A stretch of 64,000 bases of DNA from Algibacillus agarilyticus (GTDB lineage Bacteria; Pseudomonadota; Gammaproteobacteria; Enterobacterales; Alteromonadaceae), in contig NZ_QMED01000003.1 in assembly GCF_003286125.1 (NCBI RefSeq), forward strand, positions 124,001-188,000, read 5' to 3'. This document shows, piece after piece, positions 42,757 through 52,237 of this stretch (position 1 is the stretch's first letter; every line of letters starts with the position of its first letter). The notes below the pieces were generated by a model. It made no database searches and was not told the DNA's origin. It saw only the letters and a program-made list of their open reading frames with translations. Both the position numbers and the translations under genes were made by a program.

Positions 42757-45700
42757 ATGTTTAAAACAAAAACCAGCAAAATTACCACTGCGGTAATGGC
42801 CCTGAGTTTGCTAAATTGTAGTCAATCACTAGCAGGTGAAGTTTCACCTAACACAGTTGAGTACAATTCAAACACAGCAGAAAATATATCGGTTAATGTG
42901 GAACCTGATCCTGGCACGGGATTTTGGTATTTAAAAGATGTCGATAATTATTCAAATAGTAATGGCGTACTAACAATAAACAACGAGTTTTTGCAAACGC
43001 TCGCAAACGGTACGCACACATTTGAAGTCTATTTTAGCGACGGTAGTAAAGATGATTTAGTTATTGTTGTGACTGACTCTGAAAATGATGAGATTGTAGA
43101 AGAAGATCCTGTTGATAATCCAATAACAAATCCATCGTCATCGAATAGTTTAACAATTAGCCAAGCCGTATTATCAAACGGCGCCATGTTCGAAAATGAT
43201 TATATAAATCTCGCGCACGGTTTAGCCGACTGGACTTTTACAGCTGAAGTTGACGGTGATTATATTATCGATATCAACTATCAATCACCTAATGGTAGCA
43301 AAGTTAATAATTTTTATGTGGATGACAATGTGGTATCGGTGACATCCGATAACCATAACGAAACACGCTCGCATCGTTTCGAATTACCACTAACAGCGGG
43401 CACCCATCATGTGGGTGTTGATGCACGGAGTCAATGGGGTTATATCTGGTTAACCGGTGTCGATATTAGTACCGATAGCCCGGTAATTTATAATCCATCA
43501 GTTAGCCCGGCACATGCCAGCTTTGATATTGCAAACATGCAAGAGCCTAGCTTTAATGTTGATCTAGATGGCGATACCTTAAGCGACGTATTATTCAATA
43601 GCCAAACGGCTGTGTATGACTTTACCGGTTCAACACTGACGTTAGACGCCATTTACCTACAAAATTTGGGTGAAGGTGACCATACGTTTGAACTCGATAT
43701 GGCTAATTCAGAATCGTTAAATGTGAGTGTGACGGTTCTTGATACTACTGAAAATCCAGATACGGGTACGGGCGAATTTGATTTAAGCGCTGATCAAGCC
43801 GTGCTGTCTGGTGGTGCTGTTTTAGAATCCAATTATATTGATATTGCACAAGGTTTAGCGCAGTGGACATTTAATGCGCCAAGCGCAGGTGAATATAAAA
43901 TTGATATCGTTTATCAATCACCGCATGGTAGCAAGGTTAACAACTTTTTTGTTAACGATACCGTTGAAAGCGTGACCAGCACACAAACAACCACGGATAC
44001 CATTCATAGCTTTACGCTTGAATTGGCAGCGGGTGCTAATTTAGTTGGCATTGATGCCCGTGGTCAATGGGGTTATATCTGGCCGCGTGGTGTTAATATT
44101 GAACAACTTGAAGCCATTCCCGCTCCAGCTGTTTCACCTAACACTCAAAGCTTTAATACCGATGAACCCGCTGATATCGCGTATAGCTTGAATTTAGACG
44201 ACGCTGTTTTATCATCCGTTAGTTTATCGGGTAGCGCTTTAGCCGCAAGCGAATACACGGCAACGCAAAGTGCACTCACATTTAGCCGTGATTATTTAAG
44301 TCGTTTATCTACGGGTACACAAGCGTTTAGCCTTAACTTTACCAATGCAAGCAGCATTGTCGCTAACGTAAACGTTTATACCCCAGACGTAGAGATGCCG
44401 TCGATTTCGCCTAATGCAAAATCATTTAATACCTCAGCGCCTGCAGATGTAAATTTTGATTTAAGTTTATTAGGTAAAACCATTAACGATGTCACGTTAA
44501 ATGGTAACTCGATCAGTCCTGCCATAAACGGTAACACCTTAACGGTGAGTCAAAATGATTTAGTTAACTTAGCCAACGCAGATTATCCCCTAACAGTAAC
44601 GCTTAATGATAATAGTCAATTAAGCGCCAATATTATTGTATCTTCACCTTCAATAAATCCACGCCATCAAGATTTTGTTTATGTTACCGATGATGGACAT
44701 TTTGGCTTAAACGGTCAGTATTTTTATACTAACGGTGCAAATCATTATTTCTCATTTTATAAACATCCAACAATGCCGGTTGATGTTTTTGATGATATGG
44801 AAAATTTAGGCATGAGTTCTTTCCGTACTTGGGGTTTCTGCGACGGGGAATACTATAGCCGCGAAGATTATACCGGTTACTGGGATCCGGAATTTGGCAA
44901 TGGTACTGAAGCACAAAGTCATTGTTTCCAACCCAATAACCCTGATACGGTATCAGAAGCGGATCGCTATAACGAAGTGGGTTTAAAACAGCTTGATTTC
45001 GTTATTCAACAGGCTGCTGAACGCGGCATTAAAGTAATATTGCCGTTAACCAACTATTGGGGCGGTTTTGGTGGCATGTGCCAATATGCGGCTTGGTCAC
45101 CAACAATTGATGTTGACGGCGATGGTGTAGCTAACGATGCCGATGAATATATGCAATGTTATCGAGCTGAAATTAAGCAACGGTATGATGAAATAGGCAA
45201 AGCACCAACCAATACTAACGATGCGCTTTATCAGCAAGATTATCAAAACTACATTGTTAACGCCCCTATTGGTGCCGACGACAAACAAGACTATGAATAT
45301 TTAGTTGAAGCCGCAGCGCAATTTTATGGCGATGATTGGTCGCAACAGCGTTTCCAAGAATACATCTCCATGTTACTTAATCGAACTAACCATTTAACCG
45401 GTGTTAAATACAAAGATGATCCTGCGATCATGATGTGGGAACTTGCCAACGAACCTCGCTGTGTAAGCTGTAACGATGAACAACGTGAAGATTTCCATAA
45501 TTGGATAGACACCACGTCACAATTCATCAAATCGATTGCACCAAAGCAATTAGTCTCTACCGGTATGGAAGGTTTTGACCAAGTTAACCCTTGGGAAGAA
45601 GCACAACGTCAAGCCATGATTGCTGAAGGCGCAACACAAGCCGAAGCAGAAACGGCGATACCTCTGGAATACAAAGAAGGTACCGATTTCAGCATGGATC

Positions 45701-48700
45701 ATGATTATCCGGCAATCGATGCTTATTCTTTACACATGTACCCAGATTGGTGGGGACTCAATGAAGAAGATGCAAAAGACTATTTACAATCTCGTATTGA
45801 AAAAGCACGTTTAGGTGGCAAACCGGTTTACTTAGGTGAATACGGCCGCATGATCGAGTTTGATGAAGACAACATGTTTGCGTATCAACATTGGGATGGT
45901 CGTGACGGTGTGAGCATGGCTGATCGCGATCGCATTTATAGTGAATGGTTAACCATCGCCGACGATTTAGACTTAGATGGCGCAATGATATGGGTTATGT
46001 CGGGTATGGACTATTGGGAAGATGCCCGCGACCCTGCTCCACTTTATACTAAACCCGGCTTAATGGACTTTGGTAATGATCAAGCTTATTGCTTTAACCC
46101 AGATGGTGCAGCAAGCAACCAACAAAGTGTAACCTGTGATGGTTTATACAATGACTGGGATCGCTTTACTGTTTACTGTAACGACTTACGTTGGGATGCC
46201 ACTTGTGACATTTTGCAAGATTACACCAACAAGGTAAAAGCAAAAAATATCTCGGATGGCTCAGTATTCGATATTGATACCGATGGTGATGGCGTAGCCG
46301 ATTCACTTGATGCGTTCCCAATTGACCCAACCGATTGGTTAGACAGTGACGGCGATGGTTACGGCGATAATGCCGAAACAGCGGCTGGTAGCGATCCAAA
46401 TGATGCGAATAGCATTCCACAAGCAACCGCTCAAGACAGCATCTATGTAGACGGCGATAAGATCTTCTTAGCCGATGGCAGTGAGTTTGTCATGCGCGGT
46501 GTTAACCTGCAATACGGTGACGACCCTGCTGGTAAGTTCCCATCTATTCAATATATTGCGCAAACTGATGCTAACGTAGTGCGTTTACAACTGCGTCAAG
46601 ACACAACTGCACAGCAATTACGTGACGCACTTGATGAAATCATTAAGTACGAAATGATTGCTATGCCAATGTATTGGGAAGGTCACGGCGAATACGCTCG
46701 CGGTATATACCAAATCACGGGTGGTAGTGACAGCAATGCAATCTATGATGGTGACATTAGCTCGCAAGATGCGGTATCTAAATGGTTAGAAGCCTGGGGG
46801 GATGTTGTTACTGATCCTAAGTATCAAAAATATATTATGATCAATATTGCGAATGAGTGGGGCCAAGATACGACGGTTTGGCGTGACACTTATATCACAG
46901 CGGTTGAAAAACTTCGTGAAGGCGGTATTAACGTACCATTAGTGATCGACGCAGGTGATTGGGGTCATAACCCTTATTATTTCGCTGGTGCTCAAGCAAT
47001 ATTTGATGCAGATCCACAAAGCAATACCATTTTCTCGGTACATGGTTACTACGAGTGGTCAACTGAACAAGAAATTGACACACGAATTGACTACATTAAA
47101 GGGTTAGATTTACCCATGATTATTGGTGAGTTTGGTCGTTCAAATCACTATGCTGGCGGAAAAACTAACGATCATTTTTACTTAATGGAGCAAGCGAATG
47201 ATAACAACCTAGGTTGGGTTGCTTGGTCATGGCGTGGTAATGGTGAAAGCGAAACCATGCTTGATATGTCTAATTCATACACAGCCTATGACTTAAGCCA
47301 ACACGGTGTCGATATTGTTGACAGTGCCGATGGTATTAAGGCAACCGTGATCGCGATTGATGACAACTACTGGTTAACAGATTCAACCCCAATCGATCCA
47401 ACGGACCCTACTGATCCGACAGCCCCAACTGACCCGACAGAACCAACGGATCCGACCGACCCTGTTGATCCAACCGATCCAGTGATCCCACCGTTATCAA
47501 CCACAACGTTAACCATTGATGATGCAGTAGATTCAAGTGTCACGTCACAACCTGTAACAATTGATGTTGACTACATTCAAATTGAAAACCGCCAAGCGGG
47601 TTCATCTGCGGGTTGGGATTTCACCGTCGAAACGGCCGGTCAGTACCGTATTGTATTGAACGTAGATAACGTTAATGGTGATAGCCGAGTTAACCAAGCA
47701 TTCTTAGACGGCACGGTTAAAGATTTTACGGCCAGTGGCCCAACTACGGTAACGTTTGACGCTCAGTTACCTGCAGGCACACATACCACAGGTATTCGCG
47801 TTGCTAACACCAATACACATTGGGGATTTGTACGTTTGTTGTCTGCGAGTGTTGAACACCTCGGTAGTTTAAATATTACATCGCCAACATCTGGCGAGCA
47901 ATTACCAAGTGGTCAAGATATTGCCGTTTATTTTGATAAGCAAGGTAATGGCGCTATCACTTACAGTGTCAACAGTAGTACAACCCAAACCTATGCAGGT
48001 GCTAGCCCATTAATGATCTCAGTGGCTCAAGATGGCTTCTATCGCATTAGTTTAGGCTTAGAAGGAACGAGCACAACGCAAAGCATTGGTGTGCGCGTGG
48101 GTGAATTAGCCTTAGCATCGTTTATTGAAACCAGTGGTTCTCAGTTTATGTTAGACGGCAGTCCTTGGTACTTTAATGGCACCAACCAGTACTACCTCAT
48201 GTATAAGCCAGAAGCAATGGCTGAAGATGTGTTTAAACGTGCAGAAAAACTCGGTATGAATGCAATTCGTACTTGGATGTTCTGCAACGATACAAAAACC
48301 CATGATGGTGTGTGTATTAACATGAGGTCTGGCAACAGCTTCATCTTAAACAAAGATGTAAGCGAGCGGACAAGTGGCGAGCAAGCCATTATCGACCGCA
48401 GCTTTGAGCTATTCGACAACTATGTTGCACTCGCGGCTGAAAAAGATATGCGTTTAATATTGAGCTTAGCGGATGAATGGCCTTACTTCGGTACGATTGG
48501 TGACTATGGCGGATACACTGCTGAAGGCATCGCTAATATGAAAGCCTTTATCACTCAGTTATTTAACCATACCAACCAAATTACCGGGGTTAAGTATAAA
48601 GATGACCCTACGATCATGATGTGGGAATTAGCTAATGAGCCACGAATTGGTGGCAACTTAGCAAACTTTACTCATTGGGTTAAAGAGTTATCTGCACATA

Positions 48701-49368
48701 TTAAATCAATTGCGCCAAACCACTTAGTGTCAATTGGTATGGAATCATCATTTGATTTTAATGGCAGCGGTGACGATTTTGAAACGCTCAAAGCGCTAAA
48801 TTCAAATGTTAATATTGATGCAGTGAGTGCGCATTTATATCCTACTTGGTGGAATATGACCGATGCTGAAACATTAAACAGCTTTGAACTATTAGCACAA
48901 TTAGGACGAGAACTAGGTAAACCCACTTACATTGGTGAGTTTAGCTGGCCTGCCAATGTTAAGCGCCCTGATAGTAATCCAGACGGTGCCGCCTATGTTG
49001 ATGCAACCATTGCCGAAGGCTTAGCCAAGCGTACTCAAGTATTCTCTGATTGGTTCCAAGCGGCTTGGATTAACAAAGATGCTATTGGCGGTATGTTAGG
49101 TTGGCAATTAACCGGACTTGAATGGGGTAACGGTTTAACTGGCGGTCAATGGGGTTCTGGCCCTTATGGGGTGTACTCTGGTGGTTGGTCTGCTAACAAT
49201 GATGGCTTCCAATTCTACTGCGTGCTTGATGAAAGCGAGTATCAAATTACTAGCTTAGGCGCACCAGGTTTGAATGTTGAGGGCGATACTATCAACCTTG
49301 ATTTACACGAACCTGTCTGTGACATCTTGAAACAATACTCTGCTGAATACCGAGCATTGTTTGAATAA
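42757..49368 (+). CDS. Giant secreted mannanase with three GH5 catalytic modules
   Basis: 2203 residues with a signal peptide (cleavage near SQSLAGE). The order is: X2/Ig-like (25-110), CBM35-like (130-245), X2-like (245-330), CBM35-like (342-452), two X2-like (457-630), and GH5 module 1 (about 631-1170; Glu899 in WELANEPR, Glu1028 in YLGEYGRM). A calcium-binding DTDGDGVADSLD/DSDGDGYGD linker follows (1172-1222), then GH5 module 2 (1225-1540; Glu1367 in NIANEWGQ, Glu1458 in IIGEFGRS), a PT-rich linker (1543-1582), a CBM35-like module, an Ig-like module, and GH5 module 3 (1790-2203; Glu1961 in WELANEPR, Glu2061 in YIGEFSWP). Modules 1 and 3 resemble GH5_7 mannanases. Module 2 resembles GH5_8, like the gene at 52238. 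All three keep both catalytic glutamates. The perfect operator upstream ties it to the mannan regulon. Confidence 0.92.
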   Translation: MFKTKTSKITTAVMALSLLNCSQSLAGEVSPNTVEYNSNTAENISVNVEPDPGTGFWYLKDVDNYSNSNGVLTINNEFLQTLANGTHTFEVYFSDGSKDDLVIVVTDSENDEIVEEDPVDNPITNPSSSNSLTISQAVLSNGAMFENDYINLAHGLADWTFTAEVDGDYIIDINYQSPNGSKVNNFYVDDNVVSVTSDNHNETRSHRFELPLTAGTHHVGVDARSQWGYIWLTGVDISTDSPVIYNPSVSPAHASFDIANMQEPSFNVDLDGDTLSDVLFNSQTAVYDFTGSTLTLDAIYLQNLGEGDHTFELDMANSESLNVSVTVLDTTENPDTGTGEFDLSADQAVLSGGAVLESNYIDIAQGLAQWTFNAPSAGEYKIDIVYQSPHGSKVNNFFVNDTVESVTSTQTTTDTIHSFTLELAAGANLVGIDARGQWGYIWPRGVNIEQLEAIPAPAVSPNTQSFNTDEPADIAYSLNLDDAVLSSVSLSGSALAASEYTATQSALTFSRDYLSRLSTGTQAFSLNFTNASSIVANVNVYTPDVEMPSISPNAKSFNTSAPADVNFDLSLLGKTINDVTLNGNSISPAINGNTLTVSQNDLVNLANADYPLTVTLNDNSQLSANIIVSSPSINPRHQDFVYVTDDGHFGLNGQYFYTNGANHYFSFYKHPTMPVDVFDDMENLGMSSFRTWGFCDGEYYSREDYTGYWDPEFGNGTEAQSHCFQPNNPDTVSEADRYNEVGLKQLDFVIQQAAERGIKVILPLTNYWGGFGGMCQYAAWSPTIDVDGDGVANDADEYMQCYRAEIKQRYDEIGKAPTNTNDALYQQDYQNYIVNAPIGADDKQDYEYLVEAAAQFYGDDWSQQRFQEYISMLLNRTNHLTGVKYKDDPAIMMWELANEPRCVSCNDEQREDFHNWIDTTSQFIKSIAPKQLVSTGMEGFDQVNPWEEAQRQAMIAEGATQAEAETAIPLEYKEGTDFSMDHDYPAIDAYSLHMYPDWWGLNEEDAKDYLQSRIEKARLGGKPVYLGEYGRMIEFDEDNMFAYQHWDGRDGVSMADRDRIYSEWLTIADDLDLDGAMIWVMSGMDYWEDARDPAPLYTKPGLMDFGNDQAYCFNPDGAASNQQSVTCDGLYNDWDRFTVYCNDLRWDATCDILQDYTNKVKAKNISDGSVFDIDTDGDGVADSLDAFPIDPTDWLDSDGDGYGDNAETAAGSDPNDANSIPQATAQDSIYVDGDKIFLADGSEFVMRGVNLQYGDDPAGKFPSIQYIAQTDANVVRLQLRQDTTAQQLRDALDEIIKYEMIAMPMYWEGHGEYARGIYQITGGSDSNAIYDGDISSQDAVSKWLEAWGDVVTDPKYQKYIMINIANEWGQDTTVWRDTYITAVEKLREGGINVPLVIDAGDWGHNPYYFAGAQAIFDADPQSNTIFSVHGYYEWSTEQEIDTRIDYIKGLDLPMIIGEFGRSNHYAGGKTNDHFYLMEQANDNNLGWVAWSWRGNGESETMLDMSNSYTAYDLSQHGVDIVDSADGIKATVIAIDDNYWLTDSTPIDPTDPTDPTAPTDPTEPTDPTDPVDPTDPVIPPLSTTTLTIDDAVDSSVTSQPVTIDVDYIQIENRQAGSSAGWDFTVETAGQYRIVLNVDNVNGDSRVNQAFLDGTVKDFTASGPTTVTFDAQLPAGTHTTGIRVANTNTHWGFVRLLSASVEHLGSLNITSPTSGEQLPSGQDIAVYFDKQGNGAITYSVNSSTTQTYAGASPLMISVAQDGFYRISLGLEGTSTTQSIGVRVGELALASFIETSGSQFMLDGSPWYFNGTNQYYLMYKPEAMAEDVFKRAEKLGMNAIRTWMFCNDTKTHDGVCINMRSGNSFILNKDVSERTSGEQAIIDRSFELFDNYVALAAEKDMRLILSLADEWPYFGTIGDYGGYTAEGIANMKAFITQLFNHTNQITGVKYKDDPTIMMWELANEPRIGGNLANFTHWVKELSAHIKSIAPNHLVSIGMESSFDFNGSGDDFETLKALNSNVNIDAVSAHLYPTWWNMTDAETLNSFELLAQLGRELGKPTYIGEFSWPANVKRPDSNPDGAAYVDATIAEGLAKRTQVFSDWFQAAWINKDAIGGMLGWQLTGLEWGNGLTGGQWGSGPYGVYSGGWSANNDGFQFYCVLDESEYQITSLGAPGLNVEGDTINLDLHEPVCDILKQYSAEYRALFE

Positions 49369-49395
49369 ACCAAAACAACAAACAATATAAAAATC

Positions 49396-49428
49396 AAAGA
49401 CCGAAGAATTTATTCTTCGGTCTTTTTT
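49396..49428 (+). terminator. Rho-independent terminator after giant mannanase
   Basis: AAAGACCGAAGAAT pairs perfectly with ATTCTTCGGTCTTT (14 bp) around a very short loop, followed by a T-run. Confidence 0.93.
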
Positions 49429-49566
49429 GATCTCAAAAAACACTTGTTTATTCATTTATAAAAATCGCAACTGGCTGCATTAAAAAATAACGGCTCAACA
49501 AGAGTGAATATAGCGATAAAAGTGAACACATGTTTTTCATGAAAATATAAACCTTAGGAAATTAAT

Positions 49567-50913
49567 ATGAGAAATAAACTATTATCATCATTTATGCTTT
49601 TTGCATTGATATCTTGTGAAGGGGGAGAAAAAACAGCAACAGTAGAACAAGATACTACCACTACTGATGAACAGGATATAAACCCTGAGTCGGAACTAGA
49701 GCTAGAGCCTGAACCTGAGCTAGAACCTGAGACTTCGATTGAAGAAATATCTGCAATCACAATTGGCGATTCAACCTACGATTTCTGTGAATCAGCAGAA
49801 CAAGATCCAGACGATGATGGCTGGGGATGGACGGGTTCTGCAAGCTGTGTCGTTCGAAATTCAGCAGTGGATCATTTGAGTGATGGCTCAGCAGTCCCGC
49901 AACCTGTGGACTTAAGTAATTTAAGCTTGGCATCTAAAGTCATTAATGAAAATGCGAACACCGTTACTAATAACGTTTTTCAATATTTGACGTCAATATA
50001 CGAAGAAAAAACATTAGCGGGCCAGCAAGATTTAACTTGGAAAGATGATACTGACATGTACCAACGTGTTATTAACGATACAGGTAAAGCGCCAGCGTTA
50101 ATGGGATACGATTATATGAACTATGACTATAGCGGTGATGCAGGTTCGGGTAAACAACAAACTGAAGAAGCCATCGCGCATTGGGAACGAGGAGGATTAG
50201 TGACATTTTGTTGGCATTGGCGTGATCCATCAAACAAAACAAATGCTTTTTATACCAAAGACACTGACTTTAGGATACCCATGTTAAACAACCAGCTTGA
50301 TGTTAATAGTGCTGACTTTCAGTTTATAAAAGATGATATCGCACTCATCGCAAGTGAATTACAAAAATTACAAACAGCTGGCGTGCCCGTACTCTGGCGT
50401 CCTTTACATGAAAGTTCAGGCGGTTGGTTCTGGTGGGGTGGAAACCGAAGTGATAACCACTCGGCTGCAGAAGCTCAAATCGCGTTATGGAAATACCTAT
50501 ATACAACGCTAACTAAAGATTACCAACTAAATAACCTTATTTGGGTGTGGAACGGTCAAGCTTCGAGCTGGTATCCTGGTGATGATGTAGTTGATATTAT
50601 CGGCGAAGATGTTTACGGCAACGCTAAAGATTACAGTGCAAAAGCAAACCGTTTTTATCAAGCGGCTGGATATGCAACTGAAGATAAAATGGTCGCGATG
50701 ACAGAAAACAGTGATATTCCTGATCCAGATAAATTATTTGACGCCAATGCACCTTGGTTATATTTTACTACTTGGAATGACGGCAATAGCGTAGAAGGCA
50801 TTACCAATAATAATAATTTTTGGACTGGTGAGCATTACAATACTAATGCACACAAAATTCATGTCTACCAACACCCAGGTGTCATCACATTAGACGAATT
50901 ACCGGCATTTTAA
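49567..50913 (+). CDS. GH26 mannanase lipoprotein with CBM10 module
   Basis: 448 residues. The leader ends FALISC (lipobox), so lipid-anchored. An acidic Glu/Pro repeat linker (ELELEPEPELEPET) leads to a CBM10-type module (about 64-100, with the DPDDDGWGW and SASCVV signatures), then the GH26 domain. The catalytic pair is Glu282 in LWRPLHESSGGWFWWG and Glu380 in MVAMTENSD. The loop NLIWVWNGQ and SWYPGDDVVDIIGED are conserved barrel strands shared with the first GH26 in the window. Unlike the other mannanase genes no GTAACCGGTTAC lies immediately upstream. A strong terminator precedes it, so it has its own promoter. Confidence 0.92.
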   Translation: MRNKLLSSFMLFALISCEGGEKTATVEQDTTTTDEQDINPESELELEPEPELEPETSIEEISAITIGDSTYDFCESAEQDPDDDGWGWTGSASCVVRNSAVDHLSDGSAVPQPVDLSNLSLASKVINENANTVTNNVFQYLTSIYEEKTLAGQQDLTWKDDTDMYQRVINDTGKAPALMGYDYMNYDYSGDAGSGKQQTEEAIAHWERGGLVTFCWHWRDPSNKTNAFYTKDTDFRIPMLNNQLDVNSADFQFIKDDIALIASELQKLQTAGVPVLWRPLHESSGGWFWWGGNRSDNHSAAEAQIALWKYLYTTLTKDYQLNNLIWVWNGQASSWYPGDDVVDIIGEDVYGNAKDYSAKANRFYQAAGYATEDKMVAMTENSDIPDPDKLFDANAPWLYFTTWNDGNSVEGITNNNNFWTGEHYNTNAHKIHVYQHPGVITLDELPAF

Positions 50914-50940
50914 TTGCCCTACCCATTGGCAATAAAACCC

Positions 50941-50972
50941 AAAAAGGTTAAGCAAATGTCTGTTTAACTTTT
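50941..50972 (+). terminator. Rho-independent terminator after GH26-CBM10 gene
   Basis: GGTTAAGCA pairs with TGTTTAAC (one G-U, one bulge), with flanking A-run and T-run, ending in seven Ts. Confidence 0.8.
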
Positions 50973-51188
50973 TTTATTTTTCACACTAACGTTGAGATGA
51001 TTAAGATTTAGCTCAATCGACAACCCACTCAATATACGAGCAGATATGCGCGCCTGAGCATGCTCGGAGCTAGTATCCTGAGTAAGTTATGCCCATTCGG
51101 TTAAATTTTATTACTAATACACCCCTAATATGCCCTCATCCAATGACTAAAATCACTGTTTAAATGGCAATCAATTTCTCTATACTCT

Positions 51189-51454
51189 AGGGCGTGTTTA
51201 TCTTTTGTGTATGCTTTTGCAGCCGTATTTGCACGATTTATACAAGGCAGAGCGATTGCAGTGTAGCAATTCTACATAAAAGAGCGATAACGTAGTAGAA
51301 ATTGTGCAAATGCGCTGCCCTTTGGGTTCAATCCAAAACGTTTTGCTCTTTGTTATTGGCTTTTGACGTAGAACCACTATGCCCTCAAGCCAATGCCGCG
51401 ATCAAAACGCTTTGGAATTGAACAAAATCTATACCACAAAGATAAACACGCCCT
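51189..51454. repeat. MITE family C, 266 bp
   Basis: Terminal inverted repeats AGGGCGTGTTTATCTTT (51189-51205) and its exact complement (51438-51454), extending further with one base gap. Internal imperfect hairpins include GGCAGAGCGATTGCA against TGCAAATGCGCTGCC, and GTTCAATCCAAAACG against its near complement near 51400. No open frame. The region 50973-51188 before it shows no gene. Confidence 0.85.
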
Positions 51455-51491
51455 TGCGTTGAAACAGGTCATTGTCAGCAGTTTCCATAAT

Positions 51492-51889
51492 TTATATTTC
51501 TAAAGGGCACTCAACAAGAGAGCCTGTTATAACGACCATATTGTCAGAAATAACTTCATAAGTCCCAACTTCGTTTTCGTCAGAAATAATAGATTCATTA
51601 CTAAACCTATAAAACTTTGCTTTTTTAGCTTCTATTTGGGCCTCTAAAACATTCTTAGGTGGGATAGAGTAAGATGTATAAAGCAAAACAACAGTATTAT
51701 CGAGGTGAAATTGCACAAAACCTCTAATAACGGTTTCACAACCATCTGTGACTAATTCAAGCCCTTCACTGCCCTGCCCATTTTCGCAATATCCCCATGA
51801 GCGTTGCCAAAATGAGATGTGTGATTAAAGTCGCTTCCGCAGCCAAATAAGATTAATACAGAACTTAATAATACAACCTTACTTTTCAT
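51492..51889 (-). pseudogene. Frameshifted small lipoprotein gene
   Basis: From 51889 the minus strand reads MKSKVVLLSSVLILFGCGSD, a good lipoprotein leader with GGAG upstream. This frame stops after about 45 codons. Another frame continues WGYCENGQGSEGLELVTDGC and then VQFHLDNTVVLLYTSYSIPP to a stop at 51492. The two parts join only through a frameshift around 51790-51830. The total length (398 bp) is not divisible by three. The combined product would be about 130 residues of unknown function. It could be a sequencing error or a true pseudogene; it lies beside a MITE. Confidence 0.7.
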
Positions 51890-52126
51890 TTTAACTCCAT
51901 TTATTTATAAGTCTGTAAGCCATCAACAAAAGCTCTTTTAGCATCTTCCTTATTACTAATTATTTAATAAATACATACTGATATAACAAAAAAATTGTTA
52001 CATCAAATTAACCATGCCAAATAAAGGTTTAACCTGAATTAGCTCGATAAATGTAACAAAATAAGCTTGCTATATTTTGTTACAAGCCATTTACATTTTG
52101 ACATCACAACCAACTCACAACAAAAT

Positions 52127-52138
52127 GTAACCGGTTAC
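52127..52138. promoter_or_regulatory. LacI-type mannan operator upstream of GH5-CBM10 mannanase
   Basis: A perfect GTAACCGGTTAC preceded by AAAAT, 96-99 bp before the start codon. The stretch 51890-52126 is AT-rich and otherwise featureless. Confidence 0.8.
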
Positions 52139-52237
52139 TTAGGTATAATGAAAATTAACCTAATGTAATCAGCATTAATAAAAAATAAGGCAATGGATAG
52201 CCAAAAAACTAAACAACACAAATTAAAGGGTATAATG

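Noticed and set aside
51492-51716. Intact 74-residue hypothetical gene
   Set aside because: The reading frame is the 3' part of a longer lipoprotein gene broken by a frameshift.
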